DNA of 64,000 nt, taken from contig NC_050722.1 of assembly GCF_013402915.1 (NCBI RefSeq), positions 682,001 to 746,000 on the forward strand. Reading direction: 5' to 3'. Under the pieces are notes generated by a model. That model was not told the DNA's origin. It did no database searches and was given only the letters and a program-made list of their open reading frames with translations. How positions within the stretch are numbered: position 1 is the first letter of the stretch; each line of letters begins with the position of its first letter. Positions 38,361 through 50,962 of the stretch are shown one piece after another. The stretch comes from Zygotorulaspora mrakii (Eukaryota; Ascomycota; Saccharomycetes; Saccharomycetales; Saccharomycetaceae). A program made the position numbers and the translations under genes.

Positions 38361-39599
38361 ATGAGTGCAATCATTTTTTATAGAGGCATTACATATTCAC
38401 GACTCTCAGCGAGAAAGCTGTTGGGACGGTTTCAATCAACAACCAGTAGGGCGGATAATAGGATTGAGCCTGAGACTGTTGAAAGCGGTTTGAAAGCCAA
38501 CATTGAAGATCCCGAAAAGGCACCAGAGGATGAAGTTTTCTCACTACGCCAGAAACAATTTAACGATCAAGTTGTTGAGCAATTGAATTCAATTTCTCAG
38601 CTGTACAAAGATGAATACAGCACCTTTGAGTCACAGTTGAAACAAAACTTAACTGCAAAGGAAAAGCAATTAGATGAAGAGCTGGCTGATTTTCTCAAGA
38701 AGTATTCTCAATTGAACAAACTGATAAATGCGGAGGATGACGCTCAAGATTTATCCCATAAATTTATTTCTGCAGCAGCGACTCAAAATAGAAGATATCC
38801 TTACTTAGTGCCATCTGCGAGGGATAAACCTTATACACCTCAAGAACTTTTCTTACGTCAAATGAAACATGCCAAACATACTGCTAGACTAGGCGCAAAC
38901 ATAGAGAAAGTATATTTCCCCCATCGGGATGTGCATAATCCACCTACAGCTGATAAAATGTCTATTCAAAAATTGCTAGCGGCAGGGGTTCATTTGGGTC
39001 AATCAACCTCATTATGGAGACCTTCTACACAATCATTTGTGTATGGTGAGTACAAAGGGATCCATATCATTGATTTGAACAAGACATTATCCTATTTGAA
39101 AAGAGCTGCAAAAGTTGTTGAAGGCATTGCCGAAAGGGGCGGTATTATCTTATTTTTAGGAACTAGAGACGGACAGAAAAGGGCGCTAGAGGAAGCAGCA
39201 AAAAAAACTCACGGCTTTTACATATCAACTAGATGGATACCTGGCACTTTAACCAATTCGACGGAGATTTCAGGTGTTTGGGAGAGACATGAAGTTGATT
39301 TTGCAGACCGTCCGACTGGCAGAGTACTGTCACCCGATGAAAACTCTAGTATTGTTAAGCCAGACCTTTTGGTCGTCCTGAATCCCACAGAGAATAGAAA
39401 TGCTTTAAAAGAAGCAATGCAAGCTAGGATTCCTACGATTGGTATAATTGATACGGATTCAGAGCCATCAATTGTAACGTATCCAATTCCTGGTAATGAT
39501 GATTCTTTACGCTCAGTTAATCTTCTGTTGAGTGTCTTAGCCAAAGCTGGTGAAACCGGATTGCGTAATCGTATTCGGAAAGTCGTTGGTACTGAATGA
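38361..39599 (+). CDS. MRP4: Mrp4, mitochondrial small-subunit ribosomal protein uS2m
   Basis: Protein of 412 residues (394 in S. cerevisiae). The frame opens at a TTG at 38319; the first ATG is 38361 and gives [20 protein letters not shown], a basic, Ser/Arg-rich mitochondrial presequence. Residues 195-410 are the S2 domain ([61 protein letters not shown] and [11 protein letters not shown]). Residues 60-150 are a charged coil. It is part of the mitoribosomal small subunit. Convergent with LAG1. Confidence 0.95.
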   Translation: MSAIIFYRGITYSRLSARKLLGRFQSTTSRADNRIEPETVESGLKANIEDPEKAPEDEVFSLRQKQFNDQVVEQLNSISQLYKDEYSTFESQLKQNLTAKEKQLDEELADFLKKYSQLNKLINAEDDAQDLSHKFISAAATQNRRYPYLVPSARDKPYTPQELFLRQMKHAKHTARLGANIEKVYFPHRDVHNPPTADKMSIQKLLAAGVHLGQSTSLWRPSTQSFVYGEYKGIHIIDLNKTLSYLKRAAKVVEGIAERGGIILFLGTRDGQKRALEEAAKKTHGFYISTRWIPGTLTNSTEISGVWERHEVDFADRPTGRVLSPDENSSIVKPDLLVVLNPTENRNALKEAMQARIPTIGIIDTDSEPSIVTYPIPGNDDSLRSVNLLLSVLAKAGETGLRNRIRKVVGTE

Positions 39600-39843
39600 A
39601 ACTCAAATAATTAGTTCAAAAATCTTGTATATACACTTGTATGTCACGACAACAATATTCACATATGAACTTCCAGTCTGACTTTAAACGCTATTGGCAG
39701 GTTCCATTTGTTTAAAATAATTTTCTATTGGTTATTATGTAAACATAAATATATCTATGTCCATATATTTGTTTAGCTGTGCTTATAGGTATGCTTGTAA
39801 AAATTGCGAGGATAAAAATCAATCCATTCAATATGTGTATTTT

Positions 39844-41097
39844 TCAATTCTGTTTCTCCGCTTTTAGGTCATCTTTTTCATCGTCAGATTCATCAGATTC
39901 AGTTTCGCTTCTCTCATCTTTTTGGATTCCCTTCCATAGTAATCTGTACAAGATCCTGAAAATCAATAACAGCCAATATATGTTGACCAATTGCAATGCA
40001 AGAATGAGTACGAAAACAATAGGCAGTGAAATCCAACATTTGTATTGCTGGGTAGCAAAATTTAAAACATAGCTGCCTTCAGTACGGAACTCGGTAAGAA
40101 CCGACCAAAGGATACATATGTTGATATAGTGACGCAAATATATCCAAACGGCAATGAAAGTGAAAAAAACTGGGGGAACTACTGGTGAGTCCAAATAATT
40201 TAGGGTCTTGGACAAAGAGAGGAAAAAATCGGAGACATCCATAGTAATATATATCAGAAGTCCGATCTTTGTGAAATGGAAAGCATAAGAAGACCAAATC
40301 AAAAGTAACGTGACAATATGATGGAAAACCAGTTCTTTATAATCCTTCCTTGGCTTCTCTAATTGTAATACGAGAACACAGGCTTGTTGGGCCCAAAATG
40401 CGGCTTGACACAAATAAAACAGTTTAAAATCGAAACTGTTGGTCAAATCTGGATATGTTCTGTACATTGGCGCAGTTTCAAAAAACCATAAGTCGCTATT
40501 ATACATAATGTAAAGACCAGCAGGGCCTGAAACTCCATAGTAGATAATTGCATAGACCTGTTCCATCATTCTTTTTACTCTGTGAGGAGAAGTGACATTC
40601 AACCATTTCGTGAGAGGCCTGATTGCTATATCCATTAAGAACTCCCTCAAAAAGGTGAAGAAGATCATGTAGAAAAAGACAAAGTATAGATCTTTAATAC
40701 CCTTCCCATACATATTACTATCACCAATTTGATAAGAGATAGTAACAAACATATTCAGTGGATTCGTCTTAGTTCTGTTGCCCGATGAAAAATAGGCACC
40801 GTAGACAGTGGCTAACACTACTAGTGGAGTGACCCAAGCATGGCGATAACTCATCTCTCGGTACGTTAACCAAAACTTCTGTAGTAGATCCATATCATTC
40901 TTTGATGCCGATGCCAATGCCTTCATCCGTTGATTGGATGCAGCCCGCGCGGCCCTGGTCTCTGACATGGTGCCAATACCAGGAACAGTATCGCCAAGAT
41001 CAATTTTCCCCACAGATGAGGTACGTCTTGTCCTTGATTTCGCACTCAACTTGGTAGCTGGTGTCATTGGTCTTAAATTGTTGCCCGATGATGACAT
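39844..41097 (-). CDS. LAG1: Lag1/Lac1, acyl-CoA-dependent ceramide synthase
   Basis: Protein of 417 residues; the first ATG is at 41095-41097 ([10 protein letters not shown]). A cytosolic N-terminus precedes several membrane segments and the TLC domain, with the Lag1 motif [14 protein letters not shown]...[15 protein letters not shown], including the two His and the paired Asp required for activity. The acidic C-terminal tail ends [11 protein letters not shown]. The enzyme condenses C24-C26 acyl-CoA with phytosphingosine in the ER. The single gene stands for both S. cerevisiae paralogues LAG1 (YHL003C) and LAC1 (YKL008C). It feeds the same pathway as AUR1 at 49 kb. Confidence 0.94.
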   Translation of the reverse strand: MSSSGNNLRPMTPATKLSAKSRTRRTSSVGKIDLGDTVPGIGTMSETRAARAASNQRMKALASASKNDMDLLQKFWLTYREMSYRHAWVTPLVVLATVYGAYFSSGNRTKTNPLNMFVTISYQIGDSNMYGKGIKDLYFVFFYMIFFTFLREFLMDIAIRPLTKWLNVTSPHRVKRMMEQVYAIIYYGVSGPAGLYIMYNSDLWFFETAPMYRTYPDLTNSFDFKLFYLCQAAFWAQQACVLVLQLEKPRKDYKELVFHHIVTLLLIWSSYAFHFTKIGLLIYITMDVSDFFLSLSKTLNYLDSPVVPPVFFTFIAVWIYLRHYINICILWSVLTEFRTEGSYVLNFATQQYKCWISLPIVFVLILALQLVNIYWLLLIFRILYRLLWKGIQKDERSETESDESDDEKDDLKAEKQN

Positions 41098-41912
41098 GAC
41101 CAATGTGCCCCTTGAGTATTATATAATGATATGCCCCTAACTTATACTTCTTTCTCCAATGAGCCAAATCACTACGTGAGGAAAAGAAAAAAAATAGGTT
41201 TCTTGTTGTGCAGTTCTGACTTGTAATTATTTCAGGCAAGTTATCTATATTTATTCTCGTGATGGTTTTTAACGTGATGAAAACTAACAACTCCTTTTTT
41301 CAAATATCATGCAAAACACAAGTTTTCAATGAAAAAATCCCAGTTGCAAGAGCCAATCGGCAATCGGCCGCATCCACCAAAATTTCTCTTCTCCTGTCGT
41401 TTAATTTTTTGTTTTTTTTTACTTTTTCTCTACTAATCTTCACCCCAGCCATCGCCAATCGTCACTTAGCACTAAGCTTGTCCCTATTACTATCTACATA
41501 ACACAATACAACAGGACCTGCTTCCACGGAATACGCCATAAAGGCAAAGGTGCATTGGCAATTGGCGTTTCTACATACCTACCAATATAGACAATTTTCC
41601 ATCTGCATCTACCTCGTTTTTGTAAAAAACAAACGTCATCGACGTAGACTAGTCTGACCTCAGAGTGAAAAGAAGGCATTCGGCTGAAATACTTCAACTT
41701 GTACCGTAGTTACTGCATAAGCTAGCACATCACCAAGACTGTTAGCCCCATAGTAGTAGGCTTGCTTCGAGACATACTTTGCCGTACCGTACGATCTAGA
41801 TAAAATGGGACATCTTTTAAGTTATAGAAAGGGGGACCCTTGGCCAATGTAGATGAATTTAGATGAATGTCACATAATATGCAGAGCAGCTTAATTGAAT
41901 AGTACTGGGAGA
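41098..41912. other. Divergent promoter region, LAG1 / HSE1
   Basis: 815 bp, with A/T tracts near 41185 and 41400-41420. No gene or known element recognised. Confidence 0.45.
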
Positions 41913-43289
41913 ATGAGTATAAGACAAGCTATATTAAAAGCAACGGACGCTAAGTTAAGGGCTGATAACTGGCAATATATCCTCGAGGTTTGTGACCGTG
42001 TTAGTGAGGACCCCGAAGATGGTGGCGAAGAGGCTGTCGAAGTTATAGAGCAAAGGCTGGGGCAAAAGGACGCTAATGTTGTACTTAGAACGCTTTCACT
42101 CATCATTTCGTTGGCAGAGAATTGTGGGTCACGATTAAAGCAGGCGATAGACTCTAAGAAGTTCACCAAGCTTCTATTGTCACTGATAGAGAACAGATCA
42201 GTTCATAACGAGGTGAAAAAAGAGATCGTGAAGACCGTCCAGCAATTATCACAGTCATTCAACGATGATCCCTCTTTACGTTACATGAGTGATTTGCTCA
42301 GACAAATAACGAAAAGCTATCCTATGCTGCTGAATGATCAACAACCAAGCGTTCCTTCCAAAAAAGAGATGACACTAGATTCCAAGCAAAAAGAGGAGAA
42401 AGAGCTTGAAGAGGCTTTAAAGTTATCGCTAGTCGAGTTTGAAAATCAGAAAAACACGCAACATTCACCAGCTGCACAACAGCAGCAACAAGACGAACCA
42501 AGGCAGCAAAATGCAGCAAGGCAACAAGGGCAGGTGGAAGGCCTTGCGGCTCCTGCCTTAGTTAAAAAAGTAAGAGCTATGTATGATTTATCAGGTACAG
42601 AGCCAGATGAGCTATCATTTAGTAAGGGTGATGTGATAATTGTATTGGAGCAGGTTTATAGGGATTGGTGGAGGGGCACATTAAGAGGGAAAGTGGGGAT
42701 ATTTCCATTGAATTATGTTATGCCAATAGAAGAACAATCACCACAAGAATTGCGGATGGAAATAGAAAAGGAAAACAAAATAATGGGACAAAAGGCCAAC
42801 GTTGACCAATTATACTTTACGCTGAAAAGTGCCAAAAGCGGAAATAATGAAAATCTTGGTGACCCAACTCAAAATCCAGCAATAAACGATTTATATGGAT
42901 CAGTTACGCCATTACGACCAGAGGTCGCAAAAATGATCGGTAAATATGCACGTAAGAGAGAGGACTTGGTGTCACTGCGCCAGGTCTTAGCTAATGCTGA
43001 AGTAACATACAACCAGTTACTAGATCGCGCAACAAACGCGTACACGTCTCCCATTCCAATGGCTCAGAGTCAGCCATTCGATGCGCGTGTACAGGAGCAC
43101 CATTCTTATCAAACACAACCATCGGAAAATGGTAATAATACACTTCAACAGATGCAGCAAACAAGGCAGCAAGATCTATATCCCATGCCTCAAGCACAGC
43201 TTCCCCAACCGCCTCAATATGGGGCGAATTACGCTCAAACTCATACACTATTTCAAGCTCCATCATATACATCGCGTACAGAATATTGA
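41913..43289 (+). CDS. HSE1: Hse1, ESCRT-0 subunit (STAM homologue)
   Basis: Protein of 458 residues (452 in S. cerevisiae). The frame opens at a TTG; the first ATG at 41913 gives MSIRQAILKATDAKL, the family start. VHS domain at about 5-140, ubiquitin-interacting motif EEKELEEALKLSLVEFE near 160-176, SH3 domain at about 218-275 (VRAMYDLSGTEPDELSF, DWWRGTLRGKVGIFPLNYV), then a GAT-type helical region and a Gln/Pro-rich tail. With Vps27 it binds ubiquitinated cargo on endosomes and hands it to the ESCRT machinery. Syntenic with YHL002W. Confidence 0.95.
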   Translation: MSIRQAILKATDAKLRADNWQYILEVCDRVSEDPEDGGEEAVEVIEQRLGQKDANVVLRTLSLIISLAENCGSRLKQAIDSKKFTKLLLSLIENRSVHNEVKKEIVKTVQQLSQSFNDDPSLRYMSDLLRQITKSYPMLLNDQQPSVPSKKEMTLDSKQKEEKELEEALKLSLVEFENQKNTQHSPAAQQQQQDEPRQQNAARQQGQVEGLAAPALVKKVRAMYDLSGTEPDELSFSKGDVIIVLEQVYRDWWRGTLRGKVGIFPLNYVMPIEEQSPQELRMEIEKENKIMGQKANVDQLYFTLKSAKSGNNENLGDPTQNPAINDLYGSVTPLRPEVAKMIGKYARKREDLVSLRQVLANAEVTYNQLLDRATNAYTSPIPMAQSQPFDARVQEHHSYQTQPSENGNNTLQQMQQTRQQDLYPMPQAQLPQPPQYGANYAQTHTLFQAPSYTSRTEY

Positions 43290-43498
43290 GTCGGATTATA
43301 TGTTAACATATACCTATTATTTAAATTGTGTATTCACTTTCTCACTCACTACTAATGAAAAAGCGTACTTCATACCCAGGCGCGCGACATGGGAAAACTG
43401 ACCTTGAACCGTTTCACAACCCCTTTACAAAGAAAACAGTAGAATCTCTATTAGACCTTCGTGTAATATAAGTTCAGTTAACCGATACTCCGCTCGTT

Positions 43499-44296
43499 AT
43501 GTCTGACTCTCAATTCGAGTCAATCATATCGCAAATCATTTCAGATACACCTAGTGGTGAAATCAAACAAGTGTATGAAGATTTAATTACCATTGCAGGA
43601 GAAAACTCCAAAGAGACTGTATTGGATGCAATTGAACAGTACAATATAAAAAATTTGATTCCCATAGAAGTCGACGGGAAATCAGTGGTTCTTTCAAGGT
43701 ATAATAGGGAGGGTTCGAAATTTTTTGATCCCGCCTCTTCTATATCCTTCAATGTGGATCACTTAAATAGGGAAGGCTTCGATATCCAACCTTTTCAGTC
43801 TACTCAATTGAATCAGGTGCAGGAAGATCTGCTCAAAAATTTACAAAAGTATGCTGAAAAGAACTTTCCTGGATATTTGACCACATCGATTTATCCAATT
43901 CCAGAGGAAAGCAATAAGATTGTTCTCTCAATTGTTAGCATGAAGTACAATCCCTCGAATTTCTGGAATGGGCACTGGAGATCTGAATACATCTTCGACT
44001 CAAATTTCAATAAACTCAAAGGTTCAATAGATGTTCAAGTACATTACTACGAAGATGGTAACGTTAGCTTCAAATCTAGCGAGACATTTGATCTGGATGA
44101 TATTACTGATGTCATAAAAACGATTGCAGTAAAAGAGAAAGAATTTGAAGAGAACTTGGACACTTCTTTCTCGCAATTGAATGAAACCCAATTCAAAAGC
44201 TTAAGAAGGAGATTACCAATCACGAGGTCAAGAGTTAACTGGGGTAAGGCAATTGGAACGTACAGACTAGGAAAAGATGCCGCTCAAGGTAAGTAG
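43499..44296 (+). CDS. CAP1: Cap1, F-actin capping protein alpha subunit
   Basis: Protein of 265 residues (268 in S. cerevisiae). Family blocks are visible: an N-terminal helical half, KYNPSNFWNGHWRSEYIFD near residue 160 and the C-terminal LRRRLPITRSRVNWGKAIGTYRLG. With Cap2 it caps barbed ends of actin filaments in cortical patches. The downstream gene SFT1 is convergent with a 75-bp gap, as in the S. cerevisiae order YKL007W, YKL006C-A. Confidence 0.95.
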   Translation: MSDSQFESIISQIISDTPSGEIKQVYEDLITIAGENSKETVLDAIEQYNIKNLIPIEVDGKSVVLSRYNREGSKFFDPASSISFNVDHLNREGFDIQPFQSTQLNQVQEDLLKNLQKYAEKNFPGYLTTSIYPIPEESNKIVLSIVSMKYNPSNFWNGHWRSEYIFDSNFNKLKGSIDVQVHYYEDGNVSFKSSETFDLDDITDVIKTIAVKEKEFEENLDTSFSQLNETQFKSLRRRLPITRSRVNWGKAIGTYRLGKDAAQGK

Positions 44297-44371
44297 GAGT
44301 TGAAGAATCCTCATACTCTCTTGAGGGGAATGGGACGATATAGTGAGGGAAGAAGAAGAATGCAATATATT

Positions 44372-44751
44372 TCAAAATAGTTTAAATAACGTATACAAGA
44401 TGAAAAAGAGTAAAAGTGTCAAACCGACCATTTTCCATACGTTATTTCCTATGTTCATCGACCTCGTTAGTCGTTGTGAAGAGTTTTTAACATTATTCAA
44501 CATAGAATCAAACGCATTTGATACCTGATTGGCTACCGAACTGTCATTCACTGCCTGATCACCAATATCTTGGTTTATGCTTCTAAAGGTTGCCAATTTA
44601 CTTGCCAGATTATCTAAATTCTGGTCATTCTAAAATGAAATTAATTAGTGGATTCCAGAAGTGTTAGTTATAGGTCAAAACGAATCATGGCTTGTCATAA
44701 GGCAATGCTACATACTCTATTCTCGAGTTGCGAATATCTGGAATTGGACAT
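44372..44751 (-). CDS. SFT1: Sft1, Golgi SNARE (spliced)
   Basis: Complement of exon 1 (44716-44751) joined to exon 2 (44372-44629), 97 residues, exactly the S. cerevisiae length. Exon 1 encodes MSNSRYSQLENR, ending before a GTATGT donor. The branch site reads AACTAAC (44663-44669, minus strand) and the acceptor is TTTTAG. Exon 2 continues NDQNLDNLASKLATFRSIN, a SNARE motif, then an all-hydrophobic tail anchor (VGLTLLLFFILYTLFKLF). Sft1 pairs with Sed5 in intra-Golgi retrograde fusion. The exon 2 frame alone lacks an ATG, so the splice is needed. Confidence 0.93.
44630..44715 (-). other. SFT1 intron (86 nt)
   Basis: Minus strand: GTATGT donor at 44715-44710, AACTAAC branch at 44669-44663, TTTTAG acceptor ending at 44630. 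Splicing joins AGA to AAT in frame. Confidence 0.9.
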
Positions 44752-46430
<1,679 letters not shown>

Positions 46431-46668
46431 AGATGTTGAAGAAAAAACTTTATTTCAACAAATCTTAAAATAAGAAAGCCAGAACAATTAAAAAAACAAT
46501 TAGTAGTAGTTGTTTTTTTTCTTACGGTATATCGGATCCCATAAATAAATTACACATTTTTAATGTATTTCATATGTAATTTTCTTTTGAATCGTTTTTC
46601 ATCATTTTTGAACTAAAAATAATTGGCATAACATTATTATAATATTATTATATTATTGTACTATATAA

Positions 46669-48135
46669 TTACAAGAGTTCAGGTTTGATCACAATCAGCA
46701 TAAACAATTTTGTACTATCTTCGACGACATTTTTTGACAGATCACTACTCATTACGCTCCCCATAATAATAGATTGACCAATGTATTCTGTCGGGATTAA
46801 GTAGATGTTCTTTTCATATTTTTTTTTGCACTCAATGCCTATTACCTTTTCATTTTTTATTAGAAAATCATGTAATGAGATGAAGTTTTCTTCTGATACT
46901 GGTGATTTACTTTTATTCGGATTTATTGAAAACAGTAAAAAGTTTCTTATGGATTTCATCTCATTCAAGTAGCTCAATACTCTACCTTTAGATAGTCGAC
47001 CTTCAACATTTAATCGACCATCACCTAATGCTGTCATGTAAGGGTTTTCCTTAAGTTCTTTGGATGAACCTAGATACTTCACAGCACCAGCAAACTCATT
47101 ATTGATTTCTGGATAAGAAACAATGACTTCCATTGATTGGCTTGTAGCCTTTGTTATATTGTCATCAGAGACGTGTTGATGCACCTCACCTTTCGGCGAT
47201 AGGAGCAACGGTTCTTCTGATGGTTCCTCAAGGATGCCGCTGCCGCCTTCATGCTTTTCTTCTTCTACTTTCATGAATTCACTGTTACGTCCGCGGCCCA
47301 TGATGTTATCTCTTTCAAAGATTATATCATTTTCAGGTTTAAACTCGTCTTGTGCTTCAACCAATTCTTCCCCTTTGTGGGTTTTTATCCATCTGGGTTT
47401 TTCGGTTGGCGGTTCAATAATCAGCTTGTTAAGCGATTTTGTATCGATTTCTTCTTTGAAATGCTGTAGATCTGGATTAGCCAATTCAGACGTATTCATT
47501 CTGACTAAGTTCGCAAAAGCAATCTTCCCATTGATAATATGATCTTTTAGGGTCAAATTTTTTGGATCTTTTATATTGGAATACAGTATTCTCACTTTTT
47601 CAGCATAATATCTGTTCAATTGGTTCAGTTCCTTATCAAAACAGGCATTATAAAGTTCTTCTTCCAGAGACCTAGACAGCTTTTCCGTCAACAAATCCAC
47701 AGATGTCTCAGCTTGCAACGTGTAGACGTTGGCATTCACAGTGTCGGGTATTATGAATTTAGCGAAAAGATCAGCGAACAGTTTCTTCGCATTTTGTCTC
47801 AGTTTCAAATCTTTGTCGGCGTGCGTTCCCGTATCTTTTTTGATCCGTTTATTCGTTTTCACGCCTATATTTGTTTTATTTGGTGCTGTTCGATGACGCT
47901 TCTTAGCTCTAGTCCCGCGAAAATCAGTATCCTCAGCGTCATCAATGAAATCGTCATCATGATTCTCCTGGACGTCTTCGTTCTGATACTCGGCATCGCC
48001 ATCATTAGCTATTTTCACGTCTTTCTCTGTAACATATGAATCCTGTGCGTTTTGTTGTTCCTGCTCTTCCCTCAATAAAGCTTCCATATATTTATTTGTA
48101 CCTTTGTTAGACCTATTGGATCGACGTAAGGACAT
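46669..48135 (-). CDS. BYE1: Bye1 orthologue lacking the PHD finger
   Basis: Protein of 488 residues, against about 594 in S. cerevisiae. The start MSLRRSNRSNKGTNKYMEALL aligns with the S. cerevisiae N-terminus. The TFIIS-like central domain follows at about 105-225 (DLKLRQNAKKLFADLFAKFI, SELANPDLQHFKEE, KTHKGEELVE), and a SPOC domain at about 340-488. Where the S. cerevisiae protein has its PHD finger, between the N-terminus and the TFIIS-like domain, only an acidic linker (NHDDDFIDDAEDTDFRG) is present, with no Cys/His cluster. Bye1 binds RNA polymerase II; the PHD finger reads H3K4me3. Position next to RPL14 and AUR1 matches YKL005C. Confidence 0.9.
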   Translation of the reverse strand: MSLRRSNRSNKGTNKYMEALLREEQEQQNAQDSYVTEKDVKIANDGDAEYQNEDVQENHDDDFIDDAEDTDFRGTRAKKRHRTAPNKTNIGVKTNKRIKKDTGTHADKDLKLRQNAKKLFADLFAKFIIPDTVNANVYTLQAETSVDLLTEKLSRSLEEELYNACFDKELNQLNRYYAEKVRILYSNIKDPKNLTLKDHIINGKIAFANLVRMNTSELANPDLQHFKEEIDTKSLNKLIIEPPTEKPRWIKTHKGEELVEAQDEFKPENDIIFERDNIMGRGRNSEFMKVEEEKHEGGSGILEEPSEEPLLLSPKGEVHQHVSDDNITKATSQSMEVIVSYPEINNEFAGAVKYLGSSKELKENPYMTALGDGRLNVEGRLSKGRVLSYLNEMKSIRNFLLFSINPNKSKSPVSEENFISLHDFLIKNEKVIGIECKKKYEKNIYLIPTEYIGQSIIMGSVMSSDLSKNVVEDSTKLFMLIVIKPELL

Positions 48136-49233
48136 CTTAAACGGTTTGGCTGACTACAAATATAAGTATACAGAGGGGTGGTGGATACGAGACGAGGAGA
48201 TAGGAAGGGAAACGATGTAGTCAAAGAAATAGATATACAGTACGAGATATATTATAAGATAGCGTGTTATGCGTCACTTGTTTTACACCTTGTAACACAA
48301 TACAGCAAAATACCGTTCGTTATATGAGTCTTCCTTTCAACACCTGCCGATGGCGCTTGCCAGTCAATCCATATACTTGACTTGATTTCTCACAAAGTAT
48401 TGTTCAGGTTGTTAAAGACCTTCGGCATCCTTTGCGGCACATCTCCGAGAACGCAAGGGAAAAAAAGCAGTGTGAAAGGAAGGGCAAACCAGAGAAGAAG
48501 TTGAAAACAAGAAACAAACAACGGTAAACAGAAACGAGAAACATCGTCGTGCAAAGTCATCATTGATGGCCTTTGACGGGTAATCTTGCCACTTTCAAAA
48601 GGGGCCGAAATAGAATTCTTTAGACAGGTTATCCTCTTCTATTACCCCAGGCCCGCCCCCAAGTGCCCGAACATATACGTAATATTTATTAATGCGACTA
48701 CTAAGTAGTCGGGTAACTGGAGAGGGGAACTTTGGCATCTGACAGTACATTTTCCGCATTTTCCCTTTTTTTTTGTTTGTTGAGACTGTTGGCCCCAGGT
48801 GACAGAATAAGAGCATGAGAAAAATCAAAATGGCATGGTGAATGACCGCATGGAAGACCATTCTATTCATGACATCATGAGAAGCAGTGCAAAGCTGCTA
48901 CTTGTTAAGTGCAAGATGTTATAAAATACCTGTGATAGCATTTGTAGTAGTAATTCGAGCTGACAGAATTTCAGCAGTCGGGTTTTGTTCTTTTGTCCAT
49001 CAACTTACTTTTTCTCTCTTATTTCTCCTATTTAACATTCTCTATTTATGCACATCTTATACGACCGCAGCAACTAGCTTGTTATGTTGTTTTTTTCTTA
49101 TTTATATGGAATTGAAAAGGTCATCAAATGGCGGAGGAAAACAAAGGAATATAACACACACCAACGGATTAGAGTTGTTTGTTGACTTCGGCTGCAAAAT
49201 CCAAGCTACTCGTCGTGTATTCGGTTTTGAATA
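48136..49233. other. Divergent promoter region, BYE1 / AUR1
   Basis: 1.1 kb. It holds a small GC-rich patch near 48640-48670 and T-tracts near 48769 and 49090. Upstream ATG frames at 49084-49185 and 49106-49234 lie just before AUR1. No independent gene seen. Confidence 0.45.
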
Positions 49234-50484
49234 ATGGCGACTGCTATACAAAGGTTTTTCCTTTCGGATAAACCGCCCTATTCCCACATTGCTGATCTAG
49301 AGAGAAGTTTTAATCCCAAGGTAACCTTCAAGAAGGTGTCAAACTACAAGCTTAAGGCAAGCGACTATATCCATTTTGGGTTCCTGGGGTCCGTTTTTTT
49401 ATTTGTGTTATACGCAAATCCTGCTCCGCTTTTTTACAAGCTTTTATTTTATGCTCTTTTATGTGTGTTATTCATCATTCCAGTCACATCCCAATTTTTT
49501 TTTAATGCATTACCGATTTGGGCGTGGTTAGCGCTTTATTTCACTTCCTCTTACATTCCAGCGACACATAGACCAAAAATTACAGTCAAGGTTTTACCAG
49601 CTGTTGAGACTGTTCTCTATGGTGATAACTTGAGTGAATTACTAGCAGCCTCAACTAATATCTACCTCGATATATTAGCCTGGATCCCCTACGGGTTGTT
49701 CCATTTTGGTGCACCGTTTGTCGTGGCCATAATACTGTTCCTTTTTGGCCCTCCAACAGTATTGAGGGGGTATGCATTTGCATTTGGTTACATGAATCTC
49801 TTAGGTGTTATAATTCAAAATTTGTTTCCAGCCGCTCCCCCTTGGTATAAGATTCTGTATGGGCTGAAAACAGCATATTATGGTATGCATGGTTCTCCCG
49901 GTGGCTTAAAAAGAATTGATAAATTATTAGGTATTGACCTTTACACAAGTGGTTTTGAAAACTCTTCTGTTATATTTGGGGCTTTCCCATCCCTGCATTC
50001 GGGTTGCTCGACAATGGAAGCTTTATTTTTTTCCTATTGCTTTCCAAAATTGAAACCTCTTTTCATTGTTTATGTTTGTTGGCTCTGGTGGTCAACGATG
50101 TACTTAACTCATCATTATTTTGTTGATTTAGTTGCTGGTTCCGTTCTTTCTTACGTTTTTTTCCAATATACACGGTTATACCATCTGCCTTCTGATACAA
50201 GTTTATTCTCTAGATGGTCGTATTCTACCATCGAGAAATATGACATGAATAAAATGAATCCATTACTTTCGGAATCAAACGATATAGAAAACGTTCCTTT
50301 ATCAAATCTGGAGACAGATTTTGAGCTAAATTCGATGGGGGAGAGAAGTACAAGTCCTTCAATCTTTGATGGTGCTACTTCAACCTCGAGATCATCCGCC
50401 ACCTCCAACACCTCGTTAGGTGAATTTCAAAATGAGTACGTTGGTGCATCACCCCGCGTAACAAGTAAACTAAGATTTGATTGA
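49234..50484 (+). CDS. AUR1: Aur1, inositol phosphorylceramide synthase catalytic subunit
   Basis: Protein of 416 residues (401 in S. cerevisiae), with multiple membrane segments and strong similarity throughout. The PAP2-type active site is intact: FPSLHSGCS with His255 and THHYFVDL with His294 and Asp298, at the same numbers as in S. cerevisiae. The enzyme moves phosphoinositol from phosphatidylinositol to ceramide in the Golgi and is the aureobasidin A target. It uses the ceramides made by LAG1 at 40 kb. The ATG overlaps the stop of an upstream frame (TAATG at 49232-49236). Confidence 0.97.
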   Translation: MATAIQRFFLSDKPPYSHIADLERSFNPKVTFKKVSNYKLKASDYIHFGFLGSVFLFVLYANPAPLFYKLLFYALLCVLFIIPVTSQFFFNALPIWAWLALYFTSSYIPATHRPKITVKVLPAVETVLYGDNLSELLAASTNIYLDILAWIPYGLFHFGAPFVVAIILFLFGPPTVLRGYAFAFGYMNLLGVIIQNLFPAAPPWYKILYGLKTAYYGMHGSPGGLKRIDKLLGIDLYTSGFENSSVIFGAFPSLHSGCSTMEALFFSYCFPKLKPLFIVYVCWLWWSTMYLTHHYFVDLVAGSVLSYVFFQYTRLYHLPSDTSLFSRWSYSTIEKYDMNKMNPLLSESNDIENVPLSNLETDFELNSMGERSTSPSIFDGATSTSRSSATSNTSLGEFQNEYVGASPRVTSKLRFD

Positions 50485-50962
50485 TTCAATCACAACTTAG
50501 ATAATAAGCGAACAAGAACAGAAAACTGAAAAAAACGAAAATACCCTCTGCATATTTGAATTCTCTGTTCTAAACTTTTCGCCATTTTTCTCCTTTGATT
50601 TTTCTTTTCAGTAGAGTTTTTGTTTTTTGTCGTCCTTGTTCTTTGATAGATATTTTTAAGAACACCAACTTTAATCGAGTGTCTTCTATGAGTTCTACCA
50701 TTGCTCGTTGTTTATGTTCACATCATTATAATTGGTAATATTACTACTTTAACATATGCTATATAGTACAGTATTGGTCCTTTTTTGTAACAATTAATAA
50801 AAATCATGTATATGTATATGTCCCTTAATTTTGACATTATGATCTATGAGTTGTATTTACAAGTTTTACCTACTGGAACCGCCGATATTTTATTAGCCTT
50901 GGTTTTAGTAAACTGATTTTATTATGCACTCATTCTCCTCCAATCAGCCCGTGTCCTCTTTA
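50485..50962. other. Convergent 3' region, AUR1 / MRP17
   Basis: 478 bp, AT-rich, with T-rich stretches near 50600-50650. It should hold both transcript ends. No gene seen. Confidence 0.5.
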
